From: Kappaphycus alvarezii
Taxonomy: Eukaryota; Rhodophyta; Florideophyceae; Gigartinales; Solieriaceae
DNA: 64,000 nucleotides
Reading direction: 5' to 3'
Assembly (NCBI GenBank): GCA_002205965.3
Contig: NADL03000134.1
Location: 124,001 to 188,000 of the forward strand
Shown: one piece after another, positions 21,405 to 32,760 of the stretch
Numbering within the stretch: the stretch's first letter is position 1
Layout of the letters: every line of letters starts with the position of its first letter
The notes under the pieces: generated by a model
The model's database searches: none
What the model was told of the DNA's origin: nothing
The model's input: only the letters and a program-made list of their open reading frames with translations
Translations under genes and position numbers: made by a program

Positions 21405-22849
21405 TGATAGGGATAAATCGTCGGAGAAGAGATACTAAGAACCAATTACCCCAAGATGGAGGTGTTGCAAGCTACAAAAGTGCTACCATGGTATAGTTGA
21501 ACGAACAAAAAGGAGTGTATATGGAAGAGAGTTGAGAGGGCTACAAGCAAGTATAGAAGGTGCAAGGTCTACCGCTGATGCTCTGCGACCAGCGTAAGAA
21601 AAATTTTCTTGGATCTAAAGTTGAACCTCAACTTCCTACTACTCGGGACTCGACTTGAAGGTCTCTGCCAACTTGCTTGAGCTTTCCATGAGGAATCAGT
21701 TTACTCATCTTATATAGACTTTGGGCTACCCTAAAGCCCAAAAAAATCTACAGAAGATACCAGTAAATGCATGAAAACCCTTTGTGTGGATGGTATACTC
21801 TAAACAAAAGATACTTAAGAAACGAACAATCGATCTGGTTCTCTTAATCCACATTCTCTAGATCAGACCCAAAAAATTCCTCCAAAATATTCATGCTGCC
21901 CAAGAAATCCCCAAAAATATCTGCGAGCAGCTCATAACTCTCTACTTCCTCCTGAGAGATATCTAAACCACTAAAAATGTCCCCATCCGGTTCCAGCGTC
22001 GAGACCACTTGGTCCATACTGTCCAGCTCCGGCCCCACTACTCCAACACTTTCCATGTCTCCCTCCCCCTCATCCTCCTCGTCCTCCTCTTCGTCCTCAT
22101 TTTCATCTTCCTGGTCAACCTCATTCGCGTAGAACAATTCCGGGGCTGCCTACTCCTCGAAGGTCTCCCAAGCTCCATTCTTGACTTCCCATCCTGCCCC
22201 TCACCTACCTCCTCCGCTTCATCCTCGACGAACAAGCGACGCACGAATTAGATCACTTTCTTTTTGGTTTGTCGGCGTAGATAGTCATCACGGGCAGTAG
22301 GTCTGAAAGAGAGTAGGGAATGGAGTTTAGGGGGCGGGAGTGGCGATTTTTGGAAATGACCTTGGAGGGCATAGGTTGTCCATTTTGGTGGGCTTTGGGG
22401 TGTGGTAGGCAATTGAGGTGTTTTGAATGGGTAGGGGAGAGAGGTGGTAAGTACAATGATCGGGGACGTTTGAAACTTGGAAGAAAGGGGTTTTAATAGG
22501 CTTCCGATGGCGCATTATTTAGATTTGGAATAGGTAAAATAGATCTACAAGGGAATTTGTAGTAGTGAATTTGCGCCCTTTTCTCAAAAATGAATTTGGA
22601 GGAGGTAAGCGAAAAGGAAAAAAGAATTTGATTCGGAGTCGATTTAGAGTGATAGATACAGTATGAAAATATCTAGATAAAATGGACGCGAATTTGGAGA
22701 GGACCGCGGTAAGGATAACCAAGGGTCAGGGAGGGCGAGGAAGGACCAGAACTACAAGCAGTTTTCGACAAGGGGAGGTAGTACAGTAAATTAGAAGTCG
22801 GTAGATGACGGCGATAAAAAAATACTTTCCGATCCGCGCGCGCCTCACA
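21405..22849 (-). repeat. Gypsy-B LTR
   Basis: It starts TGATAGGGATAAATCG like Gypsy-A's LTR and shares its TATA region and U5 end. It is about 550 bp longer because it keeps the full LTR ORF and lacks the GC minisatellite. The right boundary is set by the run of G on the - strand (purine tract) and a TGTGAGG start. Confidence 0.75.
21844..22383 (-). pseudogene. LTR-embedded acidic ORF (Gypsy-B)
   Basis: From an ATG at 22,383 (MDNLCPP, compare MTNLRPS in LTR-C) the frame passes a RPLN segment and a DDY/ADKPKRK region, then, after shifts and a stop, a run of about 30 mostly Asp/Glu residues. It ends MDQVVSTLEPDGDIFSGLDI...FFGSDLENVD. The last 97 residues are open in one frame (21,844-22,137). 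The same start, acidic middle and end occur at 62,564-63,193, and the end at 13,857. Acidic regions of this kind can act as transcriptional activators, but that is only a guess. Confidence 0.6.
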
Positions 22850-23339
22850 CCCCCCCGCACTTAGGTCGAACGTTCCGTCTCGTCTCATCCTCATTGCTCT
22901 TGTTGCTCTTGTAGCAGTTCTATCCATTCATCAGGTAGAGTATATAGTTGACTGAAAGGATATGAAAGTAACTGATTTCCGATATGGTGGGAGAGTTTGT
23001 ACCGTGCGATAACCGGCTCAGCTCTTTTATCAAGAGTTCGTAGATCCTGCGTATGGTTTCATAGTGTTCTCTAATGAGCTACCCTTTTTTCACTTCTCCA
23101 AACTTCTAAATGTAGGGTAGTAGATTTAGCATGCGAACCTCTCTGGAAACGGGTCCAGGAACGGGTTTCTGAAGGAAAAAAACTCGCAACGTAAGAATAG
23201 AGTCTTCACGAGTAAGGTGTACCTTAATGTTTGGAAGCACATGAAAATACTAATGGAAAAAAAGGAAATTACTTCTGCCTCTCGAGGGTCCTCCGCTATT
23301 TCGCGAAGCCAACGTGTAATTGGTAGCCTTCCAATAATT

Positions 23340-24240
23340 AAGTAGGCATAGTTTCCCCTTGGAGACTAGGCGGTGTTGGAGGTGATCCCCTTGGTGATCT
23401 TTCTCGTTGCTCTTGACGCCTTGCCCTCTTCGATGATCCGCCCCGATCACTTGATGGTCCTGCTCGTATCATCATGACGGTCTCGGGAGGATCTTGATCT
23501 TCAGTTGAGCTTGTTTTCCTGAGCGGAGAAACGTAAGTTCCCATAGAGGGTATGGGGCCATTCGATATTCAGTGTCGGCAGCTAAATCATAGCCTGTGCG
23601 TGATACCTCAGGATGCTTTTTTAGAAACGAATACACGCCTCTGTAGCTTTTAGCTTTTAGATAGAAGAAAGATATTTTTTCTTCTGGAACGATTCCATAT
23701 CTTCCAATCGAGTAGTGTAGATTACCTGCACAAACTCAGGGCCGATTGATACGAATCGTCGTTCTTGTTCTTGAAAAGAATAGAAAATCCTCAATAGTAG
23801 GTTATAACCTTCTTCCGAGAGATATGGTCCGTTATGCATCCGGAAGCATAAGCAAATGTTAATGAAGAAGTGAATAAGTACGTATGACTCTGAATCTTCT
23901 TGTGAAAACAGCCGTACCCACTCCCAAGCTCTCTTCCCACCGATCATAATAATCATATAATTATGGGGTAAGATGTTCCTTGGGGGACAGGCTGTGCTAT
24001 CATAAAAACCGCTTCCGCCCTCTCTTGGTACAACACGAGACGACGAGCATGAATGGGTCTCCTCGATTTCTTCCCTGAACTTGAGCAAAGTTCGTAGTGC
24101 GGGTGTCTCGCCTTAGTAACGGCGCATGAATTAGAGGACTTTGTTTCCAAGGCCGGCCACTTCACCATCTGTTGCAACGCCTTTCCGTGGATGACGAGAA
24201 CTTTAGAACCGACCGTGAATTTGCGCCCCTTCGCCCCGAC
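23340..24240 (-). pseudogene. Post-integrase region of Gypsy-B
   Basis: Reading down from 24,240, a VGSKVLVIHGKALQQMVKW stretch resembles the C-terminal domain of gypsy integrases. After a frameshift a 143-codon frame (23,657-24,088) follows with REGGSGFYDSTACPPRNILP and EEGYNLLLRIFYSFQEQERR, then a short Ser/Arg-rich frame (23,338-23,544). I recognise no domain in the 143-codon frame. The place between integrase and 3' LTR is where some gypsy elements hold an extra gene. Confidence 0.5.
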
Positions 24241-24289
24241 TGAACGAATCCCTAATTAGCATTGACTCGCTCCGCTTACCAATTACTTG

Positions 24290-25050
24290 CAGCTAGTAGC
24301 TCCGTTTCTCTTACAATTTCCTTCAGCCCGTTTGCATTGGATAGAGTATCCTCTTTTCGTCATTCGTTGGATTTTCCCGTATAGTAATTCAAACGGGGAT
24401 TGTCCGTTTGTTCCCTTCATACTTCAATATCCATAGAGGATCTTTGGATGGCTTCCTCCCATTCCATGCTGCTGCCTGATAAAGTCTTTGATATAGCTCT
24501 TTTTATCGTCCCAACCATCCTCTCTGCTCTGCCATTAGTCATTGGAGCGTAAGCACGAACCGTCTTCCAATGAATTCCCCTTTTTTCATGAATTTAGTAA
24601 CTGCCGTCGCTGTAAAGCAGAGGGCGTTATCCGATATAATCCTTTTTGGAATGCCAAATGGTTCTATATTTGTTCCTGTACGAATTTCAGAACTACCTCC
24701 GCAGTGGCATCCTCAAATGGTATCGCTATAGGCCAGCTAGTAAGGTGCTCCACTCCAATTGATATATACTTGTTTACTTTGGAAGTTTGTCGGAAAGATC
24801 CCGCGAAATCAACGGAAAAACTTTCGAAGAGAGCGGAGATTGGGAATTTCAATGTCGACGTGTACTTTCGTACAGGCGCGAACTTCTGGCACCCATCACA
24901 ACTTCTCACGAATTCGAATGCGTCCTTATGGATAGTAGGCCACCAAAACCTATCCATAATGAACTGCTTTGTTCTTTTAAGATACCAGTGACCGATTTCT
25001 TCGTGGAGAGTCCTTAAGATCTTATCCCGCTCCTCTAGTGGGACAAACAT
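24290..25050 (-). pseudogene. Gypsy-B integrase
   Basis: An open frame (24,664-25,050) encodes the HHCC zinc domain (HEEIGHWYLKRTKQF, then CDGCQKFAP) and the start of the catalytic core (FSVDFAGSF with the first Asp). Beyond it the frame is broken, but TNGRAERMVGTIKRAIS (about 24,520-24,555), the third acidic site, is clear. Integrase joins element cDNA to host DNA. Stops make this copy inactive. Confidence 0.85.
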
Positions 25051-25199
25051 TCGGAGACCTGTTCTGGTCCGTCGGAACAGCCTTTCATCCCAAAATAGAA
25101 ATGCTTTCTGGTTCCTTCGAACCCAATCCTTGTGCTTTAGGTCTACTCTTCTTATTTCCAGACCGGTAAAAAATTGAATGATGGCCTCAATTTCGGCCT

Positions 25200-25920
25200 C
25201 ATAGCTTTGGGGTTCCAGTTTTTCTACCCAATTACTCCTGAGACCTCATCAAAGCTCTTTCCCTGCTTTTGGTGTTCCCCTAAGCGAGAAAGGAAGTCTG
25301 CTAGTTGATTCTCCCGTCCAGGTCTGTAAGTTATCTCAAATTTGTACTCCGCAAAAAGGTCGAGCTCTCTCTCCAAACGGTGGTGCATGTCCTTCTTTTG
25401 AAATTCTGTTTCTAAGCGCCTGGTGGTCAGTCACTAGAGTAAACTTTTCGAGCGATAAAAGATATACCCTAAATTTCTTCAATGCAAAAACAACCGCCAG
25501 TGCCTCTTTTTCGCAGACAGAATATCTTTTCTCCGCTCGTTCAACGTTCTGCTAGCAAACTGGACCGGGTGAGGTCCACTTCTCTCATCATTTTTGGGAC
25601 AAAAAGCCCCAACTGGATGGTCTGGTGCATCTGTTTCTACTATAAACGGAACCTTGAAATCAGGATAAATGAGGACTGGAGGGGCGCAAAAATTTTTTTA
25701 AGCTCCTCGAAGGCCTGTTGCATCTCCTGGTTCCATACGAATTTTCCGTTCTTTGACGTGCCAGAATGGAGCGGTTGCCGCTATTTTTGCGAAATTATTA
25801 ATGAAACTTCTGTAATAAGAGGAGAGGCCAAGAAAAAATTTTTAATCCAGTCTTCGAAGCCGGCCGGGGTGCCAGCTTGATTTTCGAAACCTTTTCCCGG
25901 TCTACTTTTATTCCCTTCGA
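25200..25920 (-). pseudogene. Gypsy-B RNase H
   Basis: Fragments in changing frames read EMQQAFEELKK, ETDAPDHPVGAF, FASRTLNERRKDI, ERELDLFAEYKFEITYRPGR and NQLADFLSRLGEH. This is the order of a Ty3/gypsy RNase H with its tether region. It sits directly upstream of the integrase on the same strand. Several stops are present. Confidence 0.8.
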
Positions 25921-25930
25921 TCGACTATAT

Positions 25931-28900
25931 GGCCCAGTAGTTTTACAGATTTTTACAGCGCCTAAAATTCTACTGTTTAAAGTTAAAATTATGGAAATTT
26001 TCTGACAGAAGAATGTGAAGTCAGAGTTCAGATAAGAGTATTAGACAACAATATTCAGTTCTGAAAGCCAATGGAGAAAAAATTCTTTCAAATAATATTA
26101 GCAACTTCATAGGAACATTTAAATAAGGCTATAGAAATCTAAGCTTCCTCCAAACTAGCCTCGAGACTTGGTAATGAATGAGCTATCAATTGAGTCGCGG
26201 GCAGCATTCAGAAACGATGCTTTTAATAGGATTATGTCCTGTATAGGTACTTTCTATTTCTATTACAATATTTCATTCGATGACACTGGCTGACTGCCGG
26301 TTTGGCGATATTTTTAGAGTAATTATTCTTTTATGCTGGTCTCTTTACATTTTAGTAGTGCGATGGATTGGATTTCGAAGGTGTAAGGTATTCTTCCGTA
26401 ATGAAACTTCGAGTTGGAAGTATTCTCCAATGCGAATTGTCTGTTTTCTTTCCTCCCATCAGCTCGTTATTAAAGTGAAGATACATCAGCGACTGACTAA
26501 TTGTTTCATGTACATGAAATCTGCCACACAAGTTGACTGGGTATCAGCTAGCTTATCAACCACAGTAAACTAACCCTCACTTTCTACCTCTTTTGCTTTC
26601 TCTGCCGCAATTAACACAACCACTATCTTGGACGTACCAGGAAGGAAAAATTCCGCTTCTTTGCTCGACAAAGCTACTGAAATATGTTTAACTGAGCGCC
26701 AATAAATTGCAGTCATTCCTATACTGATAGAGAAACTAGAAAAAGAGCCTTGATCAGACTAAACTTAGTAACGTCCCCAGTTCACATCAATGCAAGCGCT
26801 CACAAAACTGTGATAGCTTGGTTCTATTTTGAATCCTAGATGAAAGGTTGATCGGACGTACTCTAATACTTGCGGAGGGCACCCAGTGGACTTTTAGGAT
26901 GGATTCAATGGGATAAGAGAGTATAAAAAAGTATACATAGCTCCATACGAATGAGAAATAGGAGAATTATCTCCACTACAGGTTTCCTCAACAGATAAGT
27001 GAGTCAAATTTTTCTCCTTTCGTGACTTCAGTCTGCCCTTTTACAAAATGTTTTTAATGCTCTTAATCTCTTACTCCGCGAAATGAATGGTTTTATCTCC
27101 TGTTCGTTTTTTAGCAGATACTTCGTTAAAACAACAAAGTATACGAGAAAGCTCGGTCAATGGAGGGAGCACTTCAAACTAAGTCAATTCAGTTAATTTT
27201 TCTTCCGTTATAATAACTACGTGAAGAAACGGTAACTGTGGTCTATTTTCTAATTTAATGCTCTTTATTAGCACTATTGTTCTCCGAATCCTCCGCGCTT
27301 GGGAATTCTTAGAAAAATAGTATGGAAATAGTCTAGAGTACTCAAGTGTAGTCTTTCGACTCCACTTTTTCAAACTCTAAGGAACCTTATACTGTATTTT
27401 CTCAGATTCCAAGGACTTTTCAATTTATGTCGACTTTATAGAGTGAGAAGAGGTGGTAAATTGGTGCAGGATAAAAAGTAAAGTTTATTCAGAATGAAAA
27501 ATTACCGTGAATAAATTTTTGAAGAGGGTAATTTTTTGTGCGGGATCTTGAGTTTCTTTCATATACTGTGTGAAAGGGGGAAAAAATTAATAGGAGAATG
27601 TATTCTTTTTCCAAAATGGACTACAGGCGACTAATTTTAGACCAACTACCGTATCTTAGAAATCAAATCGAATTAAATTTAGGATTATTCCTTTATATTT
27701 GCTGCAATGATTTCTATTTGACATATTCTTGAACTATACAACTATTAATACCATAATTGTATACAGAATCCTAACTTCTCAAGATTTTTTTGCTGTTTAA
27801 AGACAATTTAGATCTTCTTTGGATGCGTTCAAGAGGTTCACATGGCAAAAGAGACCGGTAGTCGATGAATAAAAGTTTTATATCCTCCAAGGAAGATTTT
27901 TTTACTATTTCGGGATGATTTACCGTTCTTTGTCGTTATTAAGTCCCAAAAGTACAGTTTAGACCACCATAGAATTGAAGCTTATTCCGGGTGGCTAAAT
28001 CGGTACAATGAATGACTCAAACTCATGAGGTTCGAATGACACGTGTAAATTCAATCAAATTTTAAGTGCAATGCATTGCCATTTCTATTGTTGCTCTTTT
28101 TGAGTACAAATGTATTTTTTGTACACTATAAAAATTATAAAAGGTCTAAGATATCCTAGTCGTACAAATTGCACTCAAGGATTCCTTATTTTGCAAGTTT
28201 AAATAAATAAATAAATTTATTTAATTTAAATAAATAAATAGATAAATTAAGCTATCTGTTACTGACAGGGAACCATAACGTTGAAAATATAATTAATTGG
28301 AGGCTTATGATTTATTAGCGTATAGAAAATTACCGGAGAATTACTAATAGAATTTTTAATGAAAAACTTAAAATATTCGAAGAGTAGAAACCAACACTTT
28401 TAAAGAAAAACCTAGGAAAATCTCGCTGTGAAAGTGAGCGAAAATATTCTAACAACTTCCTCGTCTTCTACCATGCGAATGTGCAAAAAGTCCCATTTGG
28501 TGAATCATGTTCCATTCATTTAGTTGAGCAGGGAACTTCGCGGAGATTCGAAGATATGCTGCATACCTCAATACACACGAGATTTTGAAGATTGATTCAC
28601 ATAGAGGCCATTTTTGAGGCATATGCGCTTTTTGTGATTCGAAACTGCTTGATTATCTCTAAATTCTTTGCTTATCTTGAGAATAATAACGGTAATTTGG
28701 ATAATCCTGCAGACTGCAAGTATTTCGCTACACTGAGATGCTGCAACCGCATCACAAGGTTACTTTGCTAGGAACACCTGAATTCGAGTTTACAAAGACA
28801 TACATACACATTCTCATATTTGCACTAAACCAACATATCCGAAGCGTGCAGATGAGATACAAATTAAAATGCACCAGACTGCGACATGAAGTTGCCAATC

Positions 28901-29712
28901 GTTTAGTACATCAAACAAGAATGAAAAACTTAAAGCCGGTAGACGGTCGACTAATTTTCCAATACTTGGAAACAACTTAGAACGAACACACGATATAAAA
29001 ATTATGACATTATAGAATTTCACATTACCAATACATAAGGTTCCAAGAAACCTATCTTTCCGTTTTACATGATCCAATCGGACATCAATCAACAACCGCG
29101 TAGGCGGAAAAAAATTTTAAAGAAACCAAACGATTAAAGTTACTTGAAAATTGAACTAAAAACGATGATGAGGGATTTACTGCTAGAGAAGCCTTACGGA
29201 ACAGAATAAGAGTGCTACCATTTACCATATTACGTATATAAAAGAAAGCTTTCAGAATTGTATCATTCAAAGATGCCCTCGACTTAACCATCTTTGGGTT
29301 GTAATCACCCAAGATACAAAAAGTTTCCGTATTTAAAGCCTATTTTTTAAAAAGAAAATGGTCGAATTTATTTATTTCCGACGGCACTATTGCTTTTACT
29401 ACGCAAAAGGTTGCTTATATTTAGATCCCAAAAGGGAAGAATAACCAACGGGAGCCGCGATTAAAGTTGAATAGACACTGCGCGTTTGAAAATGAGACTA
29501 GAACGGCTTGAGCACTAGTGGATAACTAAAACGACTCATAAGGTTTTCTTCCTTGATTTAAATGTAAAATGAACAGTTCCATAGGTTGAACGTAATCATC
29601 TTCAACCTGCGGAATTGGATATAGTTCCTTTGAATCTCCAGCCAAAAGCGACGTTATCGGGAGGCAATTTCCAGCTGTGGGGATAGAGAGTGTAGAGCTG
29701 GTTGAAACTAGC
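25931..29712. other. AT-rich region, no gene recognised
   Basis: Nearly 3.8 kb without a family I can name. The longest frames, 26,280-26,573 (+), 28,738-28,980 (+) and 28,814-29,095 (-), have no recognisable motif. An A/T microsatellite lies at 28,200-28,252. It may be old chromovirus-flanking or host intergenic DNA. Confidence 0.4.
28200..28252. repeat. (AAAT)n microsatellite
   Basis: Runs of AAATAAATAAAT in both directions around a TTTATTTAATTTAAATAAA centre, which makes it partly palindromic. Confidence 0.8.
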
Positions 29713-30228
29713 TGTAGCGTGCTAAGCACACACGAACAGATATAGCTTGAGCTGTGGTTGAAACTTTGGTTGAGGCTGGTAGGTTAAACCAACCACTTCA
29801 AACCAGGGTTTATATAGAACTACAGATAGCTAGATACTAAAGGAAATGTAGTCCAACAGTAGCGAATGAAAATATTTTCCTGTGAAACAGCCCTGACTGT
29901 ATCGTAAGTAGCTCTTTCAGAATTGTAGTCGGTATGAGTGACATACCCTGACAAGATGTAAGACGTACATTGTTCCAGGTTGCATGGGATAGCAGGGCAA
30001 CTTTGATTGGTAAGGAAGTTATATAATATCCTAGTGTACAACTCGCAAGTAACTATTCTAAGTGTACCAATGGGGTCAAACGCTGTGTTCAGAAGTGTAA
30101 GGAAAAGTGTGAAGACAGCAAAGTGCTTAGTAGCCCTTGTTATAATCTTACCGGTGGTTTGAATCTACAGTACGGTAGACGCAATAAATCCGTGTAAAGC
30201 TGTAAGGAATTTGAAGTGAAATATAAGA
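29713..30228 (-). repeat. Chromovirus 3' LTR
   Basis: About 516 bp, alignable end to end with 50,401-50,911. It starts TGTAGCGTGCTAAGCACACA on the + strand. A - strand frame (29,820-30,041) includes TSYILSGYVTHTDYNSERAT, and the equivalent frame in the other LTR keeps TSYILSGYFTRADYNSESAT. That suggests former coding use or simply shared ancestry. Confidence 0.75.
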
Positions 30229-30243
30229 TCACTTCTCCCCTGC
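30229..30243 (-). promoter_or_regulatory. Polypurine tract
   Basis: GCAGGGGAGAAGTG on the - strand abuts the 3' LTR, the expected site for plus-strand priming in a Ty3/gypsy element. Confidence 0.6.
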
Positions 30244-30284
30244 AGATAGAAATCGCCCCGATTGTCAAGGTTCTGCTTGTAACT

Positions 30285-31976
30285 ATTCAAAAATTCTCTT
30301 GAATTCTTAAGGTATGATTCGTGGAGCCAAGAGTTCTCATGATCTTCGTACCCCTTTATTTGACAAGGAATTTATTCTTGCAGGGTCTGTCTTGTGAGCG
30401 AGTATAGATTCAACTTCGTATTCCTTATGTCCGTTTTGAAATTTGAGGGGTGGCGGAGGTGAATTTTGTCTGCTATAATTATCTTCAAAGAACGATTTCA
30501 AGAGGATATATTTGAACGAATTATTTATTTCTCTGTCAATCATCGTTTGAGATAACTGCAGACGGTACTTCACACTGTTAATATCTTCTGCGGTTTCAAA
30601 AGGACAAAAATACTTTGGGTTCAGTGTTTTGGTGATCCGGCCGCATCTTCTAGTGATAAGTTCTTTTTTGGTAGCTAAACCTTATCATCAATTTTTGAAC
30701 ATAGACAGTCTATAATTACACATTTCGCGGTGGATTTATCGGTTTATCGGATTTGATTCTGGGCTTCCCTTAATGCTTCTTGCATATCTTCTAGGAAACT
30801 TGCTGCCGCTGTAGTATATGACACTAAAATATCGAACGGTACTGTTCTTGGTTTATTTCCGTATTTGAGGAGAAATGTTGAGAAAGTTCTGGTTGCATTC
30901 CCAGAGTAGTTGTAATCAAATTTAAAGTCTATAAGGTAATTATCCCAATCTGATCGTCAAAGCCAGCAAAAGCAAATCATTTCTTCTGTTTATTTTTCAC
31001 TATCTCCGACTGTTCTTCAGTTGTGCGGTGGTATTCAGAAGAGGGGTATATCTTTGTTCCCAGTAGAGCAAATAGTTACTCCAAAACTTGCTCATGAAAA
31101 TGGGATCTCGGTCACATATAATATTCTTTTGTAATTCATTGTGTCTATATAAATTATTCTTGAACAGCAGAGCTTTTTCATGGGAATCTGTATTTTTTTC
31201 GTTGTTATTATTCTTTTCATCTTATAAATTCTGTCTAAGACCGGCAAAACGCCGTTGTTTCGATTTTTCGACTTTGGGAGAGGTGTGATGAACTGCATGG
31301 GTATGTGGGCCCATTTGGTTTTCGATAGCTCTAGTGGTTGGAAAAGACCTACTGGCTTCTGATTAGTTGCTTTGGATCTTGAAAATTGGTAGGAACAAAC
31401 TTACCAGAATACACGCGATCTCAAAATTTTCCAATAAAACTTTGGTGATATTCTGTTGACATTATTGTTTATTTCTACTTGTCCCGTGTTAGGCGTGTAA
31501 TGATAGTCGTGCAGGAGCTGGACTCTAAAATTTCCTTTCGGTATACATGTTTTCTTTTTTCTTATCAGAAAAGCATCTCTCGACGATCAAAAGGAACTTT
31601 CGGGTCTTTATAATGGGTTCTGAGGTTCTCATCTCTATCATAATCTTCTGCAAACTCCACTAACTCAGTGCAGAATGATATGGTTGGAAGTTATTGGATT
31701 CTGAGGATTTCTTTTAATAGCTTCTTGGAATAATTAATTGTTCGGGTGATAAGATGACGGCACATCTTGTAGTTTCTTCGACAGTGCGTCAGCCACTACA
31801 TTTGATTTTCCTGAGACTGGGATTATCTTTAAGTCGAAATTAACTAATCTTTCCAGCCATCTCACTTGTCTCGGCGAAAGGATCCCTGTGCCTGGATACC
31901 ATATGGAATAGTGGACTAACTGAACGGTAAAAAAATTACCGTAAAGGTAGGATCTCTACCACTTTAGGGAATCTAC
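30285..31976 (-). pseudogene. Chromovirus RNase H end, integrase and chromodomain
   Basis: From 31,976 down: IVDSLKW and RSYLYG, then ILSPRQVRWLERLVNFD and GKSNVVADALSKK (RNase H end and tether). Integrase follows with HDYHYTPN, FITPLPKSKN and the second-Asp region near ICDRDPIFMSKFW, where the catalytic MDFI is read as MQFI. The end is a chromodomain: EYEVESILAHK (about 30,390-30,425), then in another frame KGYEDHENSWLHESYLKNS (about 30,300-30,350). Chromodomains target such elements to chromatin marks. Stops and shifts are frequent. Confidence 0.82.
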
Positions 31977-31980
31977 AATG
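31977..31980. other. Target-site duplication AATG (left)
   Basis: AATG directly left of the left inverted repeat; the right copy is at 45,547-45,550. Removing the insertion with one copy keeps the RNase H frame across the join. Confidence 0.8.
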
Positions 31981-32025
31981 AACAACCATGTCCTCAATTT
32001 CAGAATCCTCGCTGCAGAACAGTAC
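31981..32025 (+). repeat. Left terminal inverted repeat
   Basis: Begins AACAACCATGTCCTCAATTT and includes CAGAATC and CTGCAGAACAGTAC. About 38 of 46 aligned positions match the reverse complement of 45,501-45,546. Confidence 0.85.
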
Positions 32026-32110
32026 CATGTACTGTACTGTTGACTGTACTGTACAGTGTAGGACAGTGTACTGTACTGTAGCTCAGTGTACAGTAGTACA
32101 GTCCGGGAGT
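32026..32110. repeat. Left subterminal GTAC array
   Basis: A dense run of TGTACTGTACTG and ACAGTAC words. A matching array, on the opposite strand, is at the other end (45,420-45,500). Subterminal repeats of this sort often bind a transposase; that role here is inferred. Confidence 0.65.
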
Positions 32111-32389
32111 AACTTTACGGCATCAGTAAATGCAGTACAGTACTGTAAAGTGTGCAGTAAAGAGCTTACGCAAGAAGATTTCAGAAAATAAATTTCAGAA
32201 GTTGAATTACAGTTTGTAATTCAATTGCAGAATTCCAGAATGAAGTCAGACCTACAGTATTGCTGAAATGTAGGCAGTTACCTTCAAAGTAAAGACCCGA
32301 GAAATATGTATAAATGGAGACTATTGATTCCGATTTTTGCAAGTACTCTGACTACTCCACCCCCCGTCTTGTGTTTCCGCCCACAGAAA
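32111..32389. other. Left end of the 13.6-kb transposon, no gene
   Basis: Short AGAAT/CAGAA-rich words, for example repeated AATTTCAGAA and ATTGCAGAATTCCAGAATG. No gene is seen. It may still belong to the subterminal region. Confidence 0.4.
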
Positions 32390-32760
32390 CAGCCATGATA
32401 AGAGCATTCCTCCTCTCCCCTACGGCCCGAACAAGTGACGATTGCACCCACACAACAACGGTTATCCGCCTCGGTCTCACACAAGGTTCCCCACTCTCCC
32501 CAACTCTATTCTATGTCTTCATCAATGGCCTTCCGAAGCCCTGTCCAACATCATGACCCCCTCCCACATACATGCAAACTATTCAACGACAACGTCCTCC
32601 TCCACTCCCATGACCCTTCCCTCCTCGAGACTCTCCTCAACAAATTTCAACGCCGGGCCTCCGCCAGACGCATGACATGGGCACCCAATAAGTGCGAAGT
32701 GGTCACTCAGGACTGGCCCACCCCCGTCTACCCCTACACAAACATACGCTTTTATTAAAT
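32390..32760 (+). pseudogene. LINE-E RT fragment (motifs B and C)
   Basis: Two overlapping frames give RLGLTQGSPLSPTLFYVFIN (RT motif B, about 32,470-32,530) and KLFNDNVLLHSHDP (motif C, about 32,575-32,615, with Asn replacing Ala and one Asp), then MTWAPNKCEV. It is closely related to 20,541-21,404. Both ends are truncated. Confidence 0.7.

Larger units (their letters stand above)
21405..25930 (-). mobile_element. Gypsy-B: 3' part of a Ty3/gypsy element
   Basis: Read on the - strand: RNase H (25,200-25,920), integrase (24,290-25,050), a post-integrase ORF region (23,340-24,240), a purine tract near 22,850-22,862 and a 3' LTR of about 1,445 bp (21,405-22,849). Gag, protease, most of RT and the 5' LTR are missing beyond 25,930. 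The sequence just before the LTR matches the same place in Gypsy-A (GTTCGWC...CTCGTC words), so it is the same family. It is inserted in LINE-E at RT motif C. Confidence 0.8.

Noticed and set aside
28738..28980. 80-codon + strand ORF in AT-rich DNA.
   Set aside because: No motif, no conserved copy in the window, and its length is close to chance.
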